A stretch of DNA of 32,952 nt from Muribaculaceae bacterium (GCA_024400935.1 JAKSLZ010000023.1:1-32952); one strand, 5' to 3'. Counted from the first letter of the stretch, positions 7,459 through 15,917 are shown. The notes: generated from the letters alone by a model not told the origin. Program-made: numbers and translations.

Positions 7459-8787
7459 ATGTTTTCTAAAGAATTAGAAGAGATTATTGATGCGGCGATT
7501 GCCGATGGCGTACTGAGCGATGTGGAACGTCGAGTGCTGCACAAGCGCGCGGCGGCCGAAGGCATTGACCCCGACGAACTCGACGTGGTGGTTGAAGGCC
7601 GTCTGGCCAAGCTTAACCGCAAACAGGCATTCAACAAGGCTCCCGCGCCACCGCCCATGGCAGGCATTGCCAACATGAAGATGGGCAATGTGCTCACCTG
7701 CCCCAGCTGCGGAGCACAGGTCAAGGCGGGCTCGGCCGTGTGTGCCGAGTGCGGTTATGCATTCACTAACATCCAGGCCAGCAATGCGGCTCGTGAGCTG
7801 CAGCGCAAGCTCGACGAGTATAACCGCCGGCAAGAGGCATCAGCAGGATCTTTTGCTAACTATTTTTCGCTGAACCAAAACATGTACAAGCCCAAGGTAG
7901 ACTTGCTGGCCACTTTCCCCGTACCCAACTCGCGCCTCGACCTGCTTGACCTGCTGTCGATGAGCGAGGTGCAGATGGACGCATCCGCGCCACACAACGG
8001 CATGACGTCTGACCGCACCGAGAACCTGGGCTATGGCTTCTGGCTGTTGTATAACAACTGCATCAACAAGGCACGCATCAGCTTTAATGACGACCCCGAC
8101 TTTGCACACTACTTTGCACGCTATGAGCAGGAAGTCAAAAAGACAAAGGGGTTCATGGGCTGGTGGCGCTCAGTGCCCCGTTCGGCCAAGGCAATGATAT
8201 GGATGGTGATTATCTACGCCATATTAGGAGGCGGCGTGTGGGGATTCATAAGCCACATGAGCAACAAGAGCAAGTCCAGAAGAGCTACGACCGAATACAC
8301 CTATACAGCTCCCGACAACATGACTACCGACAATGCAGTTTCTGACGAGGAAACCGACGGCGACAGCGATGGCACCACAGCCGACGGCGACAGCGATGGC
8401 ACCACAGCCGACAGCGACGAGAGCGACCTGCCCAAGGGGTCAGAGAGCATGAAGGAGAGGCTCAAGGCCAAGTATGACTATGTCTACAGCGAGAGTGACG
8501 GCTTGTACAAGGTGGAAAAAGGCAACAAGAAAGGCTATTGCGATGCCGCTACCGGCAAGGAAGTGGTTCCGTGCAAGTATGACTACATCTACTCATGGGA
8601 CGACGACGGCATGGCCAAGGTAGAGATAGACAACAAGAAAGGCTACATCAACAAGCAGGGCAAGGAAGTGGTTCCATGCGAGTATGACTACATCTACTCA
8701 TGGGACGGCGGACTGGCCAAGGTTGAAAAGGGCGACAAGAAAGGCTACATCAACAAGCAAGGCAAGCTGGTATCGCCTTTAGAGTAA
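7459..8787 (+). CDS. TerB-like / zinc-ribbon / membrane protein with C-terminal WG repeats
   Basis: A 442-residue paralogue of the preceding protein. It has the same N-terminal helical domain (1-52), zinc ribbon (C81/C84/C96/C99), conserved middle region (about 150-230) and membrane helix (about 234-256). After the helix come an acidic linker (280-325) with a perfect DGDSDGTTA duplication (27-bp DNA repeat, 8356-8382 and 8383-8409) and about three WG-type repeats (326-442; KVEKGNKKGY, KVEIDNKKGYINKQG, KVEKGDKKGYINKQG). The last two repeat units are nearly identical in DNA at a 105-bp spacing, a sign of recent expansion. The single helix places the zinc ribbon and WG repeats on opposite sides, suggesting a sensor that spans the membrane. 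That is inference. It is the last gene before a terminator. Confidence 0.8.
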   Translation: MFSKELEEIIDAAIADGVLSDVERRVLHKRAAAEGIDPDELDVVVEGRLAKLNRKQAFNKAPAPPPMAGIANMKMGNVLTCPSCGAQVKAGSAVCAECGYAFTNIQASNAARELQRKLDEYNRRQEASAGSFANYFSLNQNMYKPKVDLLATFPVPNSRLDLLDLLSMSEVQMDASAPHNGMTSDRTENLGYGFWLLYNNCINKARISFNDDPDFAHYFARYEQEVKKTKGFMGWWRSVPRSAKAMIWMVIIYAILGGGVWGFISHMSNKSKSRRATTEYTYTAPDNMTTDNAVSDEETDGDSDGTTADGDSDGTTADSDESDLPKGSESMKERLKAKYDYVYSESDGLYKVEKGNKKGYCDAATGKEVVPCKYDYIYSWDDDGMAKVEIDNKKGYINKQGKEVVPCEYDYIYSWDGGLAKVEKGDKKGYINKQGKLVSPLE

Positions 8788-8805
8788 CCCCCTTTTAACG
8801 AAAAA

Positions 8806-8840
8806 AATTGCCCCGCGGCCACACGGCTTGCGGGGCAATT
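8806..8840. terminator. Strong bidirectional-looking terminator
   Basis: AATTGCCCCGC (8806-8816) and GCGGGGCAATT (8830-8840) form a perfect 11-bp stem with a 13-nt loop. It is preceded by an A run and followed shortly by TTTTT, 18 bp after the WG-repeat gene stop. It closes the SPFH locus and separates it from rpoN. Confidence 0.85.
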
Positions 8841-8933
8841 GCTTTTTACACCATGCACTATCAAACCGCACAAAGTGACACACTTCTTAAAAGAAATCAG
8901 TGCAGGACAATGCAATAATAATAAAATTATTAT

Positions 8934-8941
8934 TACCTTTG
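8934..8941 (+). promoter_or_regulatory. -7 box for rpoN
   Basis: TACCTTTG (8934-8941) matches TAnnTTTG, 52 bp before the rpoN ATG. No clear -33 TTTG is present at the usual distance. Confidence 0.6.
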
Positions 8942-8993
8942 CATTCTATTACAACTTTTACATCTGTATATACAATCGTTAAATCAAATTATC

Positions 8994-10448
8994 ATGGCAG
9001 GACAAGGAACAGGACAGATTCAAGTTCAACAGCAAGAAAAAGACCCCATAAGGGCCTTGAACCGCATTGTGGGCGAATTGCTCGACGGCAACGAAGAAGA
9101 CGCCTTGAAATATGTCCAGAACGAAGTTGAACGCAACATGGGTCTTGAGCAGAAAAACAGCGGGGACCCAGAGGCAGAACACAAAGACACACAAACTGAA
9201 CACAACGACAAGAGGGACGACTCTTATGACTACGGCATACCTCTGGCTACAGGGGGGTCACGCGGCGGCAGCGGATATGTATGGGGGTCTAACGACAGCG
9301 AGACCGACGAAACCATCATCGAGCACATGATGCCGCAAATCAACGAAAGCTCACTCAACGAGAAACAACGCCTCATAGCCACATACATCGTGGGCAACCT
9401 CGACAACTGGGGATACCTGACACGCAAGACCGACGAGATAGCCGACGACATGTCGTTCAACGATGCGATAATCACTGAGACAAGCGAGGTGGAAGAGGTG
9501 CTCAAGGTGGTGCAGGACATGGAGCCCGCAGGCATTGCGGCACGCGACATCCCCGAGTGCCTGCTGCTGCAGCTCAAGCAACGCAACACGCCTTACACCA
9601 AGGATGCCATCGAGATTGTGACCAAGCACTTCAAGGACCTGGCCAACAACCGCCACGACCGCATTGCGGCCAGCATGGGCATCACGGTAGAGGATGTGAG
9701 CACAATCATCACAAAAGAAATCCACAAGCTCGACCCCAAGCCCGGAGCCGCCTATGCCGGGACATCGGCTCGTCCCATCTCGCCCACGTTCTACATCATG
9801 GTCGAGGGTAATGACGTGCGCCTTGAAATCCCCAACAAAATCCCTGACCTATATGTCTCCAAGTCTTATGCGGCCGAACTGGCAAGACTCAACAACAAAG
9901 ATAAGCTCTCGGCCAACGAGACCAAGGAGAAAAGCGCATTACAAGACAGCGTCAACAAGGCCAACCTGCTCATCAAGGCCCTGCAGATGAGGCAAGAGAC
10001 CCTAACGCAGACCATGATGGCCATCATTGACATGCAACGCGAGTATTTCCTCAACGACGGTGACGATGAGTTCCTGGTTCCCATGACGCTCAAAGACCTG
10101 CAGGAAAAGACCGGACGCGACCAGTCGGTGCTGTCGCGTGCCACCAGCAACAAATATGCGAGCACCCCCTGGGGTACCATAGCGTTGCGCGACCTGTTCT
10201 CTGAAGGCATAGAATATACTGACAGTGACGGCAACAAGCACATCGTGTCGACAACAGTGGTCAAGAACCGCCTGCGCAACATCATCAGCGAGGAGGACAA
10301 GCAACACCCCCTGAGCGACATGAAACTGTGCGAAGCACTCAACGAGATGGGCTTCAACATTGCGCGCCGCACCGTGGCTAAGTACCGCGAGGAGATGAAA
10401 ATCAACCCCGCCAAAGTAAGAAAAGAACATTTCAAAACCAACGATTAA
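8994..10448 (+). CDS. rpoN: RNA polymerase sigma-54 factor
   Basis: A 484-residue sigma-54. The core-binding region is recognisable (about 110-270; LNEKQRLIATYIVGNLDNWG, AAMG-type helix, LDPKPG). The DNA-binding region has FLVPMTLKDLQEKTG, QSVLSRATSNKYASTPWGTI and the RpoN box ARRTVAKYRE at 457-466. Region I (residues 1-55), which normally has a Leu/Gln-rich LxxSPQ-type pattern and contacts the AAA+ activator, is unusual here: DPIRALNRIVGELLDGNEED replaces it, although the ending VERNMGLEQ keeps the familiar N-x-x-LE. An acidic, Gln-poor linker follows (56-105). A sigma-54 activator with an intact GAFTGA loop lies at 28140, so the system is probably working. The gene is followed after 18 bp by a membrane-protein gene. 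Confidence 0.93.
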   Translation: MAGQGTGQIQVQQQEKDPIRALNRIVGELLDGNEEDALKYVQNEVERNMGLEQKNSGDPEAEHKDTQTEHNDKRDDSYDYGIPLATGGSRGGSGYVWGSNDSETDETIIEHMMPQINESSLNEKQRLIATYIVGNLDNWGYLTRKTDEIADDMSFNDAIITETSEVEEVLKVVQDMEPAGIAARDIPECLLLQLKQRNTPYTKDAIEIVTKHFKDLANNRHDRIAASMGITVEDVSTIITKEIHKLDPKPGAAYAGTSARPISPTFYIMVEGNDVRLEIPNKIPDLYVSKSYAAELARLNNKDKLSANETKEKSALQDSVNKANLLIKALQMRQETLTQTMMAIIDMQREYFLNDGDDEFLVPMTLKDLQEKTGRDQSVLSRATSNKYASTPWGTIALRDLFSEGIEYTDSDGNKHIVSTTVVKNRLRNIISEEDKQHPLSDMKLCEALNEMGFNIARRTVAKYREEMKINPAKVRKEHFKTND

Positions 10449-10466
10449 ACAACGACTGCAACCATT

Positions 10467-11108
10467 ATGGCTAGCCGATTCAAACAATTCAAACTGTTGA
10501 CCGCACTGTCGAGGCTCATCTCGTCAATGCTCAACCCCATGCTTGCGCCCACTTATGGCACAATCCTCGTGCTGTGGACATCAGTGTTGTGTTCTGAGTC
10601 AACAGGCACCCGCACCACTATAGTGATAGTGATGATGGGTCTCACATGCATCCTCCCCGTGACATGCATAGGTCTGATGCACCACTACGGCTTCATCAGC
10701 GACAAGCGGCTCAGGAACCCCAAGGAACGCACCATACCCTACATCTTTGCGATAGTGTGCTATGTGATTGCAACATTCTACATCAACAGCATTCACGCCC
10801 CGGCATGGTTCACCATGTTTGCCGCTGGCGGCACCCTGACACTGCTCATAACCACCCTCGTCAACTTCAAGTGGAAGATAAGCGCCCACATGGGGGGCAT
10901 GGGTGGCATCGTGGCATTGCTGTACCAGATGCACGTTGAGGGTATCAGCGCCTTTGACCTGTTTTGGGTATTGTGCGCAGCCATCATGCTGTCGGGCCTG
11001 CTAGGCTCAGCACGCATGCTGCTCAAGTGCCACACGGCACCGCAAGTGATTCTGGGCTTTGCCAACGGCTATGCCTGCGTCACCCTAGCAATGAAACTCC
11101 TGGGCTAA
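10467..11108 (+). CDS. PAP2-like integral membrane protein (degenerate phosphatase motifs)
   Basis: A 213-residue protein with about six hydrophobic segments. It shows remnants of the PAP2 phosphatase signature: R-L-R-N-P-K-E-R (about 81-88), K-I-S-A-H-M-G-G (about 137-144, in place of PSGH) and SARMLLKCHTAPQVILG (about 177-193, in place of SR-x5-H-x3-D). The final aspartate is absent, so catalysis by the standard mechanism is doubtful. Such proteins in Bacteroidota are usually annotated as hypothetical or PAP2-family. It is 18 bp downstream of rpoN and likely co-transcribed. A lipid-phosphate role is a guess. Confidence 0.65.
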   Translation: MASRFKQFKLLTALSRLISSMLNPMLAPTYGTILVLWTSVLCSESTGTRTTIVIVMMGLTCILPVTCIGLMHHYGFISDKRLRNPKERTIPYIFAIVCYVIATFYINSIHAPAWFTMFAAGGTLTLLITTLVNFKWKISAHMGGMGGIVALLYQMHVEGISAFDLFWVLCAAIMLSGLLGSARMLLKCHTAPQVILGFANGYACVTLAMKLLG

Positions 11109-11121
11109 CCCCCCTACAAAG

Positions 11122-11301
11122 GGCGCCACAGCGCCGCTCCGAAAAGCAAAGCGCTCTGAAAAGGCACGCAGTGCCGCTCCGAAAAGCAAAGCGCTCTGAA
11201 AAGGCGCACAGCGCCGCTCCGAAAAGCAAAGCGCTCTGAAAAGGGCGCCAGCCCGCTCTGAAAAGCGAAGCGCTCCGAAAAGGCGCCACAGCGCCGCTCT
11301 T
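11122..11301. repeat. 40-bp tandem array with conserved hairpins, 4.5 units
   Basis: Units start at 11122 (41 bp), 11163 (40), 11203 (40), 11243 (39) and a partial unit at 11282-11301. Each begins with a small inverted repeat and continues with a CTCCGAAAAGCAAAGCGCTC-type stretch. The hairpin arms differ between units but stay complementary: GGCGC/GCGCC (units 1, 3, 5), GGCAC/GTGCC (unit 2) and GGGC/GCCC (unit 4). The array fills the gap between the PAP2-like gene and purE and ends 22 bp before the purE start, so it may be carried in the purE leader RNA. Confidence 0.9.
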
Positions 11302-11323
11302 AATAACTAAAAAAACAAAAATA

Positions 11324-11830
11324 ATGACTCCACTCGTTAGCATCATCATGGGCAGCACAAGCGACATGCCCGTTATGGAAAAAGCTTGTAACTGGTTGAA
11401 CGACCACAAAATTCCCTTTGAAGTAAACGCCCTCTCGGCACACCGCACACCGCAGCAGGTCGAGGAGTTTGCCCGCACTGCCCAGAGTCGCGGCATCAAG
11501 GTCATCATCGCAGCAGCCGGCATGGCCGCAGCCCTGCCCGGTGTCATCGCCGCAAGCACAGCTCTGCCCGTGATAGGCGTACCCATCAAGGGTATGCTCG
11601 ACGGACTTGACGCCATGCTCAGCATCATCCAGATGCCTCCCGGCATTCCCGTGGCTACAGTGGGTATCAACGGCGCAATGAATGCCGCCATACTCGCTGC
11701 ACAGATCCTCGCCGGCTCTTGCCCCGAGGCAGCAGCTGCAGTCAACGAGCACCGAGCTTCGCTCAGCGCTAAAATCGAAAAAGCTAACCAGGACTTGGCA
11801 CAAATCAAATATGACTACAAAACAAACTAA
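11324..11830 (+). CDS. purE: N5-carboxyaminoimidazole ribonucleotide mutase
   Basis: This 168-residue protein is a full-length class I Pur[17 protein letters not shown] at the N-terminus (phosphate-binding GSxSD), [11 protein letters not shown] (catalytic His region) and [15 protein letters not shown]. It moves the carboxyl group of N5-CAIR to give CAIR in de novo purine synthesis, in the cytoplasm. The ATG at 11324 follows an A-rich leader. The 3' end overlaps the next gene, ispG, by 20 bp, so the two are translationally linked although the pathways differ. No PurK gene is in view. Confidence 0.95.
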   Translation: MTPLVSIIMGSTSDMPVMEKACNWLNDHKIPFEVNALSAHRTPQQVEEFARTAQSRGIKVIIAAAGMAAALPGVIAASTALPVIGVPIKGMLDGLDAMLSIIQMPPGIPVATVGINGAMNAAILAAQILAGSCPEAAAAVNEHRASLSAKIEKANQDLAQIKYDYKTN

Positions 11831-13544
11831 CGACAGTTACTTCAACTATAGCCGCCGCACGACCGTGAGCGTCAATGTGGGCGGCACTCCGCTGGGCAGC
11901 GACTATCCCGTGCGCGTCCAGTCGATGACTAACACCGCCACCGACGACGTGGAGCGCAGCGCCGAGCAGTGCACACGCATCGCTCAGGCCGGGGCACACT
12001 ATGTGCGACTCACCGCCCAGGGCGTGCGTCAGGCCGAGAGCATAGGCATGATACGCAACCTGCTGCGCAAGCAGGGCTGCAACGTGCCCCTTGTGGCCGA
12101 CATCCACTTCAACCCCCGCGCCGCGTTTGCCGCTGCCGCGCTCACCGACAAGGTGCGCATCAACCCCGGCAACTTCGTTGACCCAGCACGCACGTTCAAG
12201 ACCCTTGAGTACACCCCCGAGGAATACCAGGCCGAGCTGCAACGCATCCACGACACGCTGGTGCCATTCATCGAACTGTGCCGCGAGCACGGCACTGCAG
12301 TGCGTCTGGGAGTCAACCACGGCTCGCTCAGCGACCGCATCATGAGCCGCTATGGCAACACCGCGGCAGGCATGGTCGAGAGCGTGATGGAGTTCCTGCG
12401 TGTGTTTGTTGAGCAAGACTTCATGGAGGTTGTTATCTCGATGAAGGCCAGCAACGTGGTTGTCATGGTCGAGGCTGTGCGCCGCCTAGTCGAGGCAATG
12501 GACAAGGAGGACATGCACTTCCCGCTCCACCTGGGCGTTACCGAAGCCGGTTTCGGCGAGGACGGCCGCGTGAAGAGCGCAGTAGGCATAGGCACGCTCA
12601 TGGCACAAGGTCTGGGCGACACCATCCGCGTCTCGCTCAGCGAAGACCCCGAGGTCGAGGTTCCCGTTGCCAACAAACTGGTTGAATACATCACCTCGCG
12701 CCAGGGACATGCCTACATCGACGGCCACCTGTGTGCCGGTTATGACGCACTCATGCCCCAGCGCCGCAAGAGCGCTCTCGTTGACGGCCGCGTGGGCGGC
12801 GGCAAGCAGCCCATCGTCATTGCGTCGTGCCGTCCCGAGGATATCAAGGGCAACATCAAGCCCGACTTCTACGGCTTGAATGCCGAGGGCATCCACTTCG
12901 TCGAGGTCAAGGCCGACACTCCCGTCGATAGCCTCAAGCACCTCAACGACGACCCGCAGGCAGTGCTAGTAATCTCTCCCGCAAGCGTCAATGTGCCCGG
13001 CAGCATGCTCGCCATGCTCCATGCACTCGTGGACGCAGGCATCAACTGCCCCACTGTGATGCACGTGGCCTACGATGACCTGGACAGCGAGTGGCTGCAG
13101 GTCAAGGCCGGTGCCGACCTGGGCGCAGTGCTCATGAGCGGACTGCTTGACGGTGTGTGGCTCGAGGCTCCGCAGTACAGTGACCAGGAAGAAGTGGTCA
13201 AGATAGCCTTTGCCGCACTGCAGGCAGCACGCCTGCGCACCAGCAAGACCGAGTTCATCTCGTGCCCCTCGTGCGGTCGCACCATGTTTGACCTCCAGAC
13301 CACCGTCAAGCGCGTGCAGGAGGCAACCTCTCACCTCACCCACCTCAAGATAGGTGTGATGGGATGCGTGGTCAATGGTCCCGGAGAAATGGCCGATGCC
13401 GACTATGGCTATGTGGGCGCAGCACGCGGACGCATCAGTCTCTACAAGAACAAAGAGTGCATTGAGAAAAACATCCCCGAGGACGAAGCAATACCCCGCC
13501 TCATCGCCCTCATCAAGGAGAACAACGACTGGGTGGAACCGTAG
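11811..13544 (+). CDS. ispG: 4-hydroxy-3-methylbut-2-enyl diphosphate synthase (long form)
   Basis: This 577-residue protein begins [20 protein letters not shown]. It has the TIM-barrel half ([42 protein letters not shown]) and the C-terminal [4Fe-4S] half with cysteines at 485, 488 (SCPSCGRT) and 519 ([10 protein letters not shown]). The extra central insert (about 290-450) makes it the long form seen in Bacteroidota, chlamydiae and plants. It catalyses the reductive ring opening of MEcPP to HMBPP in the MEP isoprenoid pathway. A longer frame from 11682 is open, but 11811 is preferred: the extra residues overlap purE, look like its shadow, and the family begins near [12 protein letters not shown]. 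It overlaps purE by 20 bp. Confidence 0.95.
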   Translation: MTTKQTNDSYFNYSRRTTVSVNVGGTPLGSDYPVRVQSMTNTATDDVERSAEQCTRIAQAGAHYVRLTAQGVRQAESIGMIRNLLRKQGCNVPLVADIHFNPRAAFAAAALTDKVRINPGNFVDPARTFKTLEYTPEEYQAELQRIHDTLVPFIELCREHGTAVRLGVNHGSLSDRIMSRYGNTAAGMVESVMEFLRVFVEQDFMEVVISMKASNVVVMVEAVRRLVEAMDKEDMHFPLHLGVTEAGFGEDGRVKSAVGIGTLMAQGLGDTIRVSLSEDPEVEVPVANKLVEYITSRQGHAYIDGHLCAGYDALMPQRRKSALVDGRVGGGKQPIVIASCRPEDIKGNIKPDFYGLNAEGIHFVEVKADTPVDSLKHLNDDPQAVLVISPASVNVPGSMLAMLHALVDAGINCPTVMHVAYDDLDSEWLQVKAGADLGAVLMSGLLDGVWLEAPQYSDQEEVVKIAFAALQAARLRTSKTEFISCPSCGRTMFDLQTTVKRVQEATSHLTHLKIGVMGCVVNGPGEMADADYGYVGAARGRISLYKNKECIEKNIPEDEAIPRLIALIKENNDWVEP

Positions 13545-13548
13545 TTTA

Positions 13549-13636
13549 TATAAAGGTTTAAAGGTTTAAAGGTTTAAAGGTTTAAAGGTTGAAAAGTTTA
13601 ATCGATTAATCGTTTAAGAGTTTAAGAGTTTAAAAG
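13549..13636. repeat. TTTAANNG octamer array (11 units)
   Basis: Eleven octamers in unbroken register: TATAAAGG, four TTTAAAGG, TTGAAAAG, TTTAATCG, ATTAATCG, two TTTAAGAG and TTTAAAAG. The array begins 4 bp after the ispG stop and occupies most of the 142-bp gap to the next gene. Same repeat as at 1870-1933, with three off-consensus units. Confidence 0.85.
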
Positions 13637-13686
13637 GTTTATGCATTAACGGGGTAAACCTGTTGCAAACTATCATGTAAATACTT

Positions 13687-14238
13687 ATGAAATATACCTG
13701 TCCCAAGTGTGGGAAAACGATGGAATTCAGCGTCGAGCAACTCACCGACGCACAGTATAAAGTGACTTGCCCGCAGTGCGGCTGCGCACTGGAGATTGTG
13801 GGCGACTATGCCTATGTGCCACTCGAGGACGGTTCGCTCGACCTGAGCGACACCCCCAAGGAGGATCCTGAACCCAAGCCCCAACGCGACCCTCTGTACC
13901 AGGCCGCCGTCGACTATGTCGTGACATGCAATGCCATCACTCCGGTGATGCTGGCACAGTACTTTGACATACCCATTGAGCGCGCCAACGAGATCATGCG
14001 CCAGCTCGAGGAAGCCGGTGTCGTGGGACCTGCCAACGGCGGCGCTCCGCGCACCATCCTCATCCCCCACAACACCAACCTGCCAGGTGCATTCATGAGG
14101 CACTTTGACCCCGATGCGGCAAACACTCCCCCCACATTTAAGTACGGTAACTTCAAGGGCAAGACTTACACCATCAACTGCAGCGGATGCCTCTTTATCC
14201 TAATTCTGATTAGTATCATAGCAATGTTTCTGAAATGA
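13687..14238 (+). CDS. Zinc-ribbon / FtsK-gamma-like winged-helix / membrane-anchor protein
   Basis: A 183-residue protein with three parts. A zinc ribbon (C5/C8/C28/C31; CPKCG and CPQCG) is followed by a segment closely resembling the FtsK gamma winged helix (about 68-127: DPLYQAAVDYVVTCNAITPV, IERANEIMRQLEEAGVVGPA, then GAPRTILI). A C-terminal hydrophobic helix (about 164-182) ends the chain. FtsK gamma domains bind KOPS DNA, but here the motor is absent, so this may be a membrane-tethered DNA- or protein-binding adaptor. The stop overlaps the start of the Sel1 gene (ATGA at 14235-14238), showing translational coupling. Function is unknown; the FtsK-gamma likeness is from motif reading. Confidence 0.75.
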   Translation: MKYTCPKCGKTMEFSVEQLTDAQYKVTCPQCGCALEIVGDYAYVPLEDGSLDLSDTPKEDPEPKPQRDPLYQAAVDYVVTCNAITPVMLAQYFDIPIERANEIMRQLEEAGVVGPANGGAPRTILIPHNTNLPGAFMRHFDPDAANTPPTFKYGNFKGKTYTINCSGCLFILILISIIAMFLK

Positions 14239-15806
14239 AAAAAATAATAATTCTACTCTCCATGGCACTTATCACTTGCAGCGCCATGGCACGCACCCAC
14301 AAGACTGCAAGCAAGACAAGCAACAAAAAGACAACAACAACCTCTACTGCAACCCTCTCAGGCAAGGAACTGTATGAAAAAGCCAAACGTCTGGACGAGG
14401 CCGACGAAGACCTCGCCTCCTACTATTACGAGCAAGCGGCCAAGACCGGATACTCTAAGGCCATGATCGTGCTGGGCAACATGGCTTATCACGATGACGA
14501 CTATGAAGAAGCGGCCGAGTGGTATGACCGGGCAGCTGCAGCCGGCAACCCCGAGGGATATATCAACCACGGCGAGCTGTTTCGCGACGGTGAAGGTGAG
14601 GAACAGGACTTTGAGACCTATGCCCGCTATTGCCTCAAAGCTGCAGCATTGAGCAAGGACGGCAATGGATTCTACGAGGTGGGACGGTCCTATTATAATG
14701 GCAAAGGTGTAGACGCCGACTTCAACAAGGCTTTGCACTGGTGCGTCCAGGGCGGTTCCAGAGCTGTAGAAGATCTGGGGCTTGACTGCATGAAAAACAA
14801 CGACACCAGCAACATGATCACCTGTTTCAAGAAAATGATTGAGATGGGAGACTACAAAGGAGCCTTACGCCTTGCCGAAGCCTATGAGGATGGCGATGGT
14901 GGTCTGGCCGTCAACACTCAGCTTGCCATGGAATGGTATCGCAAGGGCATCGAAAGCGGCAGCAAGGATGTTGCAACCGAGTGTGCCAATAACCTGGCTT
15001 ACATCTATGAAAGGCAAGAGAACCCACTTGCACTGCCTCTTTACAAAAAAGCGGCCGAGATGGGCTACAATCTCGCCTATGAGGGTATGGCCGACTGCTA
15101 CTATAACGGCACCGGTACCACACAGAACTATGCCGAAGCACTGCGCAACTATGAGCTGGCAGCAAAGACCGAAGGCGTTTCGGCTCTCAAAGCCGCACAC
15201 ATGTATCTGGAAGGCGAAGGCACAGCTGTCAGCACAGCTAAGGCAGCCCCTCTGCTCGCTAAAGCCGTGCAGCACGACGAGGACCTCGACGACGAGGAAG
15301 ACATCGCAGCCTGCTCAGCATCAGTCCTGGTGGGCAGCTGGCTATATGAAGATGATGAAGACGAAGACAATGACAGCAAGACAATATTAACCCTTGAAAG
15401 CGGGGGCAAAGCAACACTGGCGTGTTATATTATAAATATTGACAATGATGAATATTTCTTTGTTATAGGAACATCGGCATCAGGTACTTACAGAAAAGAC
15501 GGAGATGAACTGAGCATCTCGCTTAACACTTCAACCGCCTCCTACTTTGTGGTTGGAACCCCATATGAGAAAGCCACTGCATCTGAGATAGCAACACTCA
15601 ACAACACGTTGAAAAGGTCCATACAACTTGCAGGAGGAGATAAAAAAATAAATGCTGTTTTTTATAGGAGTAGCAACATAACCAATACCATCAACGGCAT
15701 TTCTAAAGACGAGATCACGCTTGGCGACATGACCCTTAGCCGCTACAGTGGTCCCAGCCTTTCAGAGATCAAGCAGGCCTTTGTAGACTACCAGAAAGGC
15801 CTCTAA
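14235..15806 (+). CDS. Exported Sel1-repeat protein with a beta-rich C-terminal domain
   Basis: A 523-residue protein with a signal peptide (1-19, ending SAMA). After a Thr/Lys-rich linker come about eight Sel1/TPR-like repeats (40-345; AAEWYDRAAAAGNPEGYINH, VGRSYYNGKGVDADFNKALH, ALPLYKKAAEMGYNLAYEGM, and others), then an acidic hinge (about 348-380). The final part (365-515) looks like a small beta-barrel or lipocalin-like fold (LVGSWLYEDD, TILTLESGGKATL, GTYRKDGDELSI). Sel1 repeats are protein-binding scaffolds, so this is probably a periplasmic adaptor. The start overlaps the previous stop by 4 bp. The DNA of the C-terminal part (about 15370-15700) is visibly more AT-rich than the repeats, which suggests a separately acquired domain. 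Confidence 0.8.
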   Translation: MKKIIILLSMALITCSAMARTHKTASKTSNKKTTTTSTATLSGKELYEKAKRLDEADEDLASYYYEQAAKTGYSKAMIVLGNMAYHDDDYEEAAEWYDRAAAAGNPEGYINHGELFRDGEGEEQDFETYARYCLKAAALSKDGNGFYEVGRSYYNGKGVDADFNKALHWCVQGGSRAVEDLGLDCMKNNDTSNMITCFKKMIEMGDYKGALRLAEAYEDGDGGLAVNTQLAMEWYRKGIESGSKDVATECANNLAYIYERQENPLALPLYKKAAEMGYNLAYEGMADCYYNGTGTTQNYAEALRNYELAAKTEGVSALKAAHMYLEGEGTAVSTAKAAPLLAKAVQHDEDLDDEEDIAACSASVLVGSWLYEDDEDEDNDSKTILTLESGGKATLACYIINIDNDEYFFVIGTSASGTYRKDGDELSISLNTSTASYFVVGTPYEKATASEIATLNNTLKRSIQLAGGDKKINAVFYRSSNITNTINGISKDEITLGDMTLSRYSGPSLSEIKQAFVDYQKGL

Positions 15807-15828
15807 CTCATACAGCTCAAGGTAACAG

Positions 15829-15864
15829 ATTAGGCTGCGTCTCGGTGTTGAGATGCAGCCTAAT
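15829..15864. terminator. Terminator-like hairpin, copy 1
   Basis: A 15-bp stem (ATTAGGCTGCGTCTC, 15829-15843; complement 15850-15864) with a 6-nt loop GGTGTT and one G-T wobble, 23 bp after the Sel1 stop; a weak T run follows. A 44-bp copy (15824-15867) recurs at 16204-16247 with a single difference. Confidence 0.8.
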
Positions 15865-15909
15865 TTAGTGCTTATTGGTGCTTTTGTTGGTCGATTAAAA
15901 ACAATAGTG

Positions 15910-15917
15910 TATCTTTG
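15910..15917 (+). promoter_or_regulatory. Promoter for the small membrane protein
   Basis: TATCTTTG (15910-15917) matches TAnnTTTG. TTGG (15887-15890), 19 bp upstream, could serve as the -33 element. The spacing to the ATG at 15954 suits a short leader. The TTG inside this box opens a longer frame but is not a plausible start. Confidence 0.65.

Noticed and set aside
11122-11301. CRISPR array
   Set aside because: Repeats are contiguous without unique spacers, and no cas genes are near.
11682-11810. A 43-residue N-terminal extension of IspG
   Set aside because: It overlaps purE in another frame, and the extra residues do not resemble the IspG family; ATG at 11811 is a better start.
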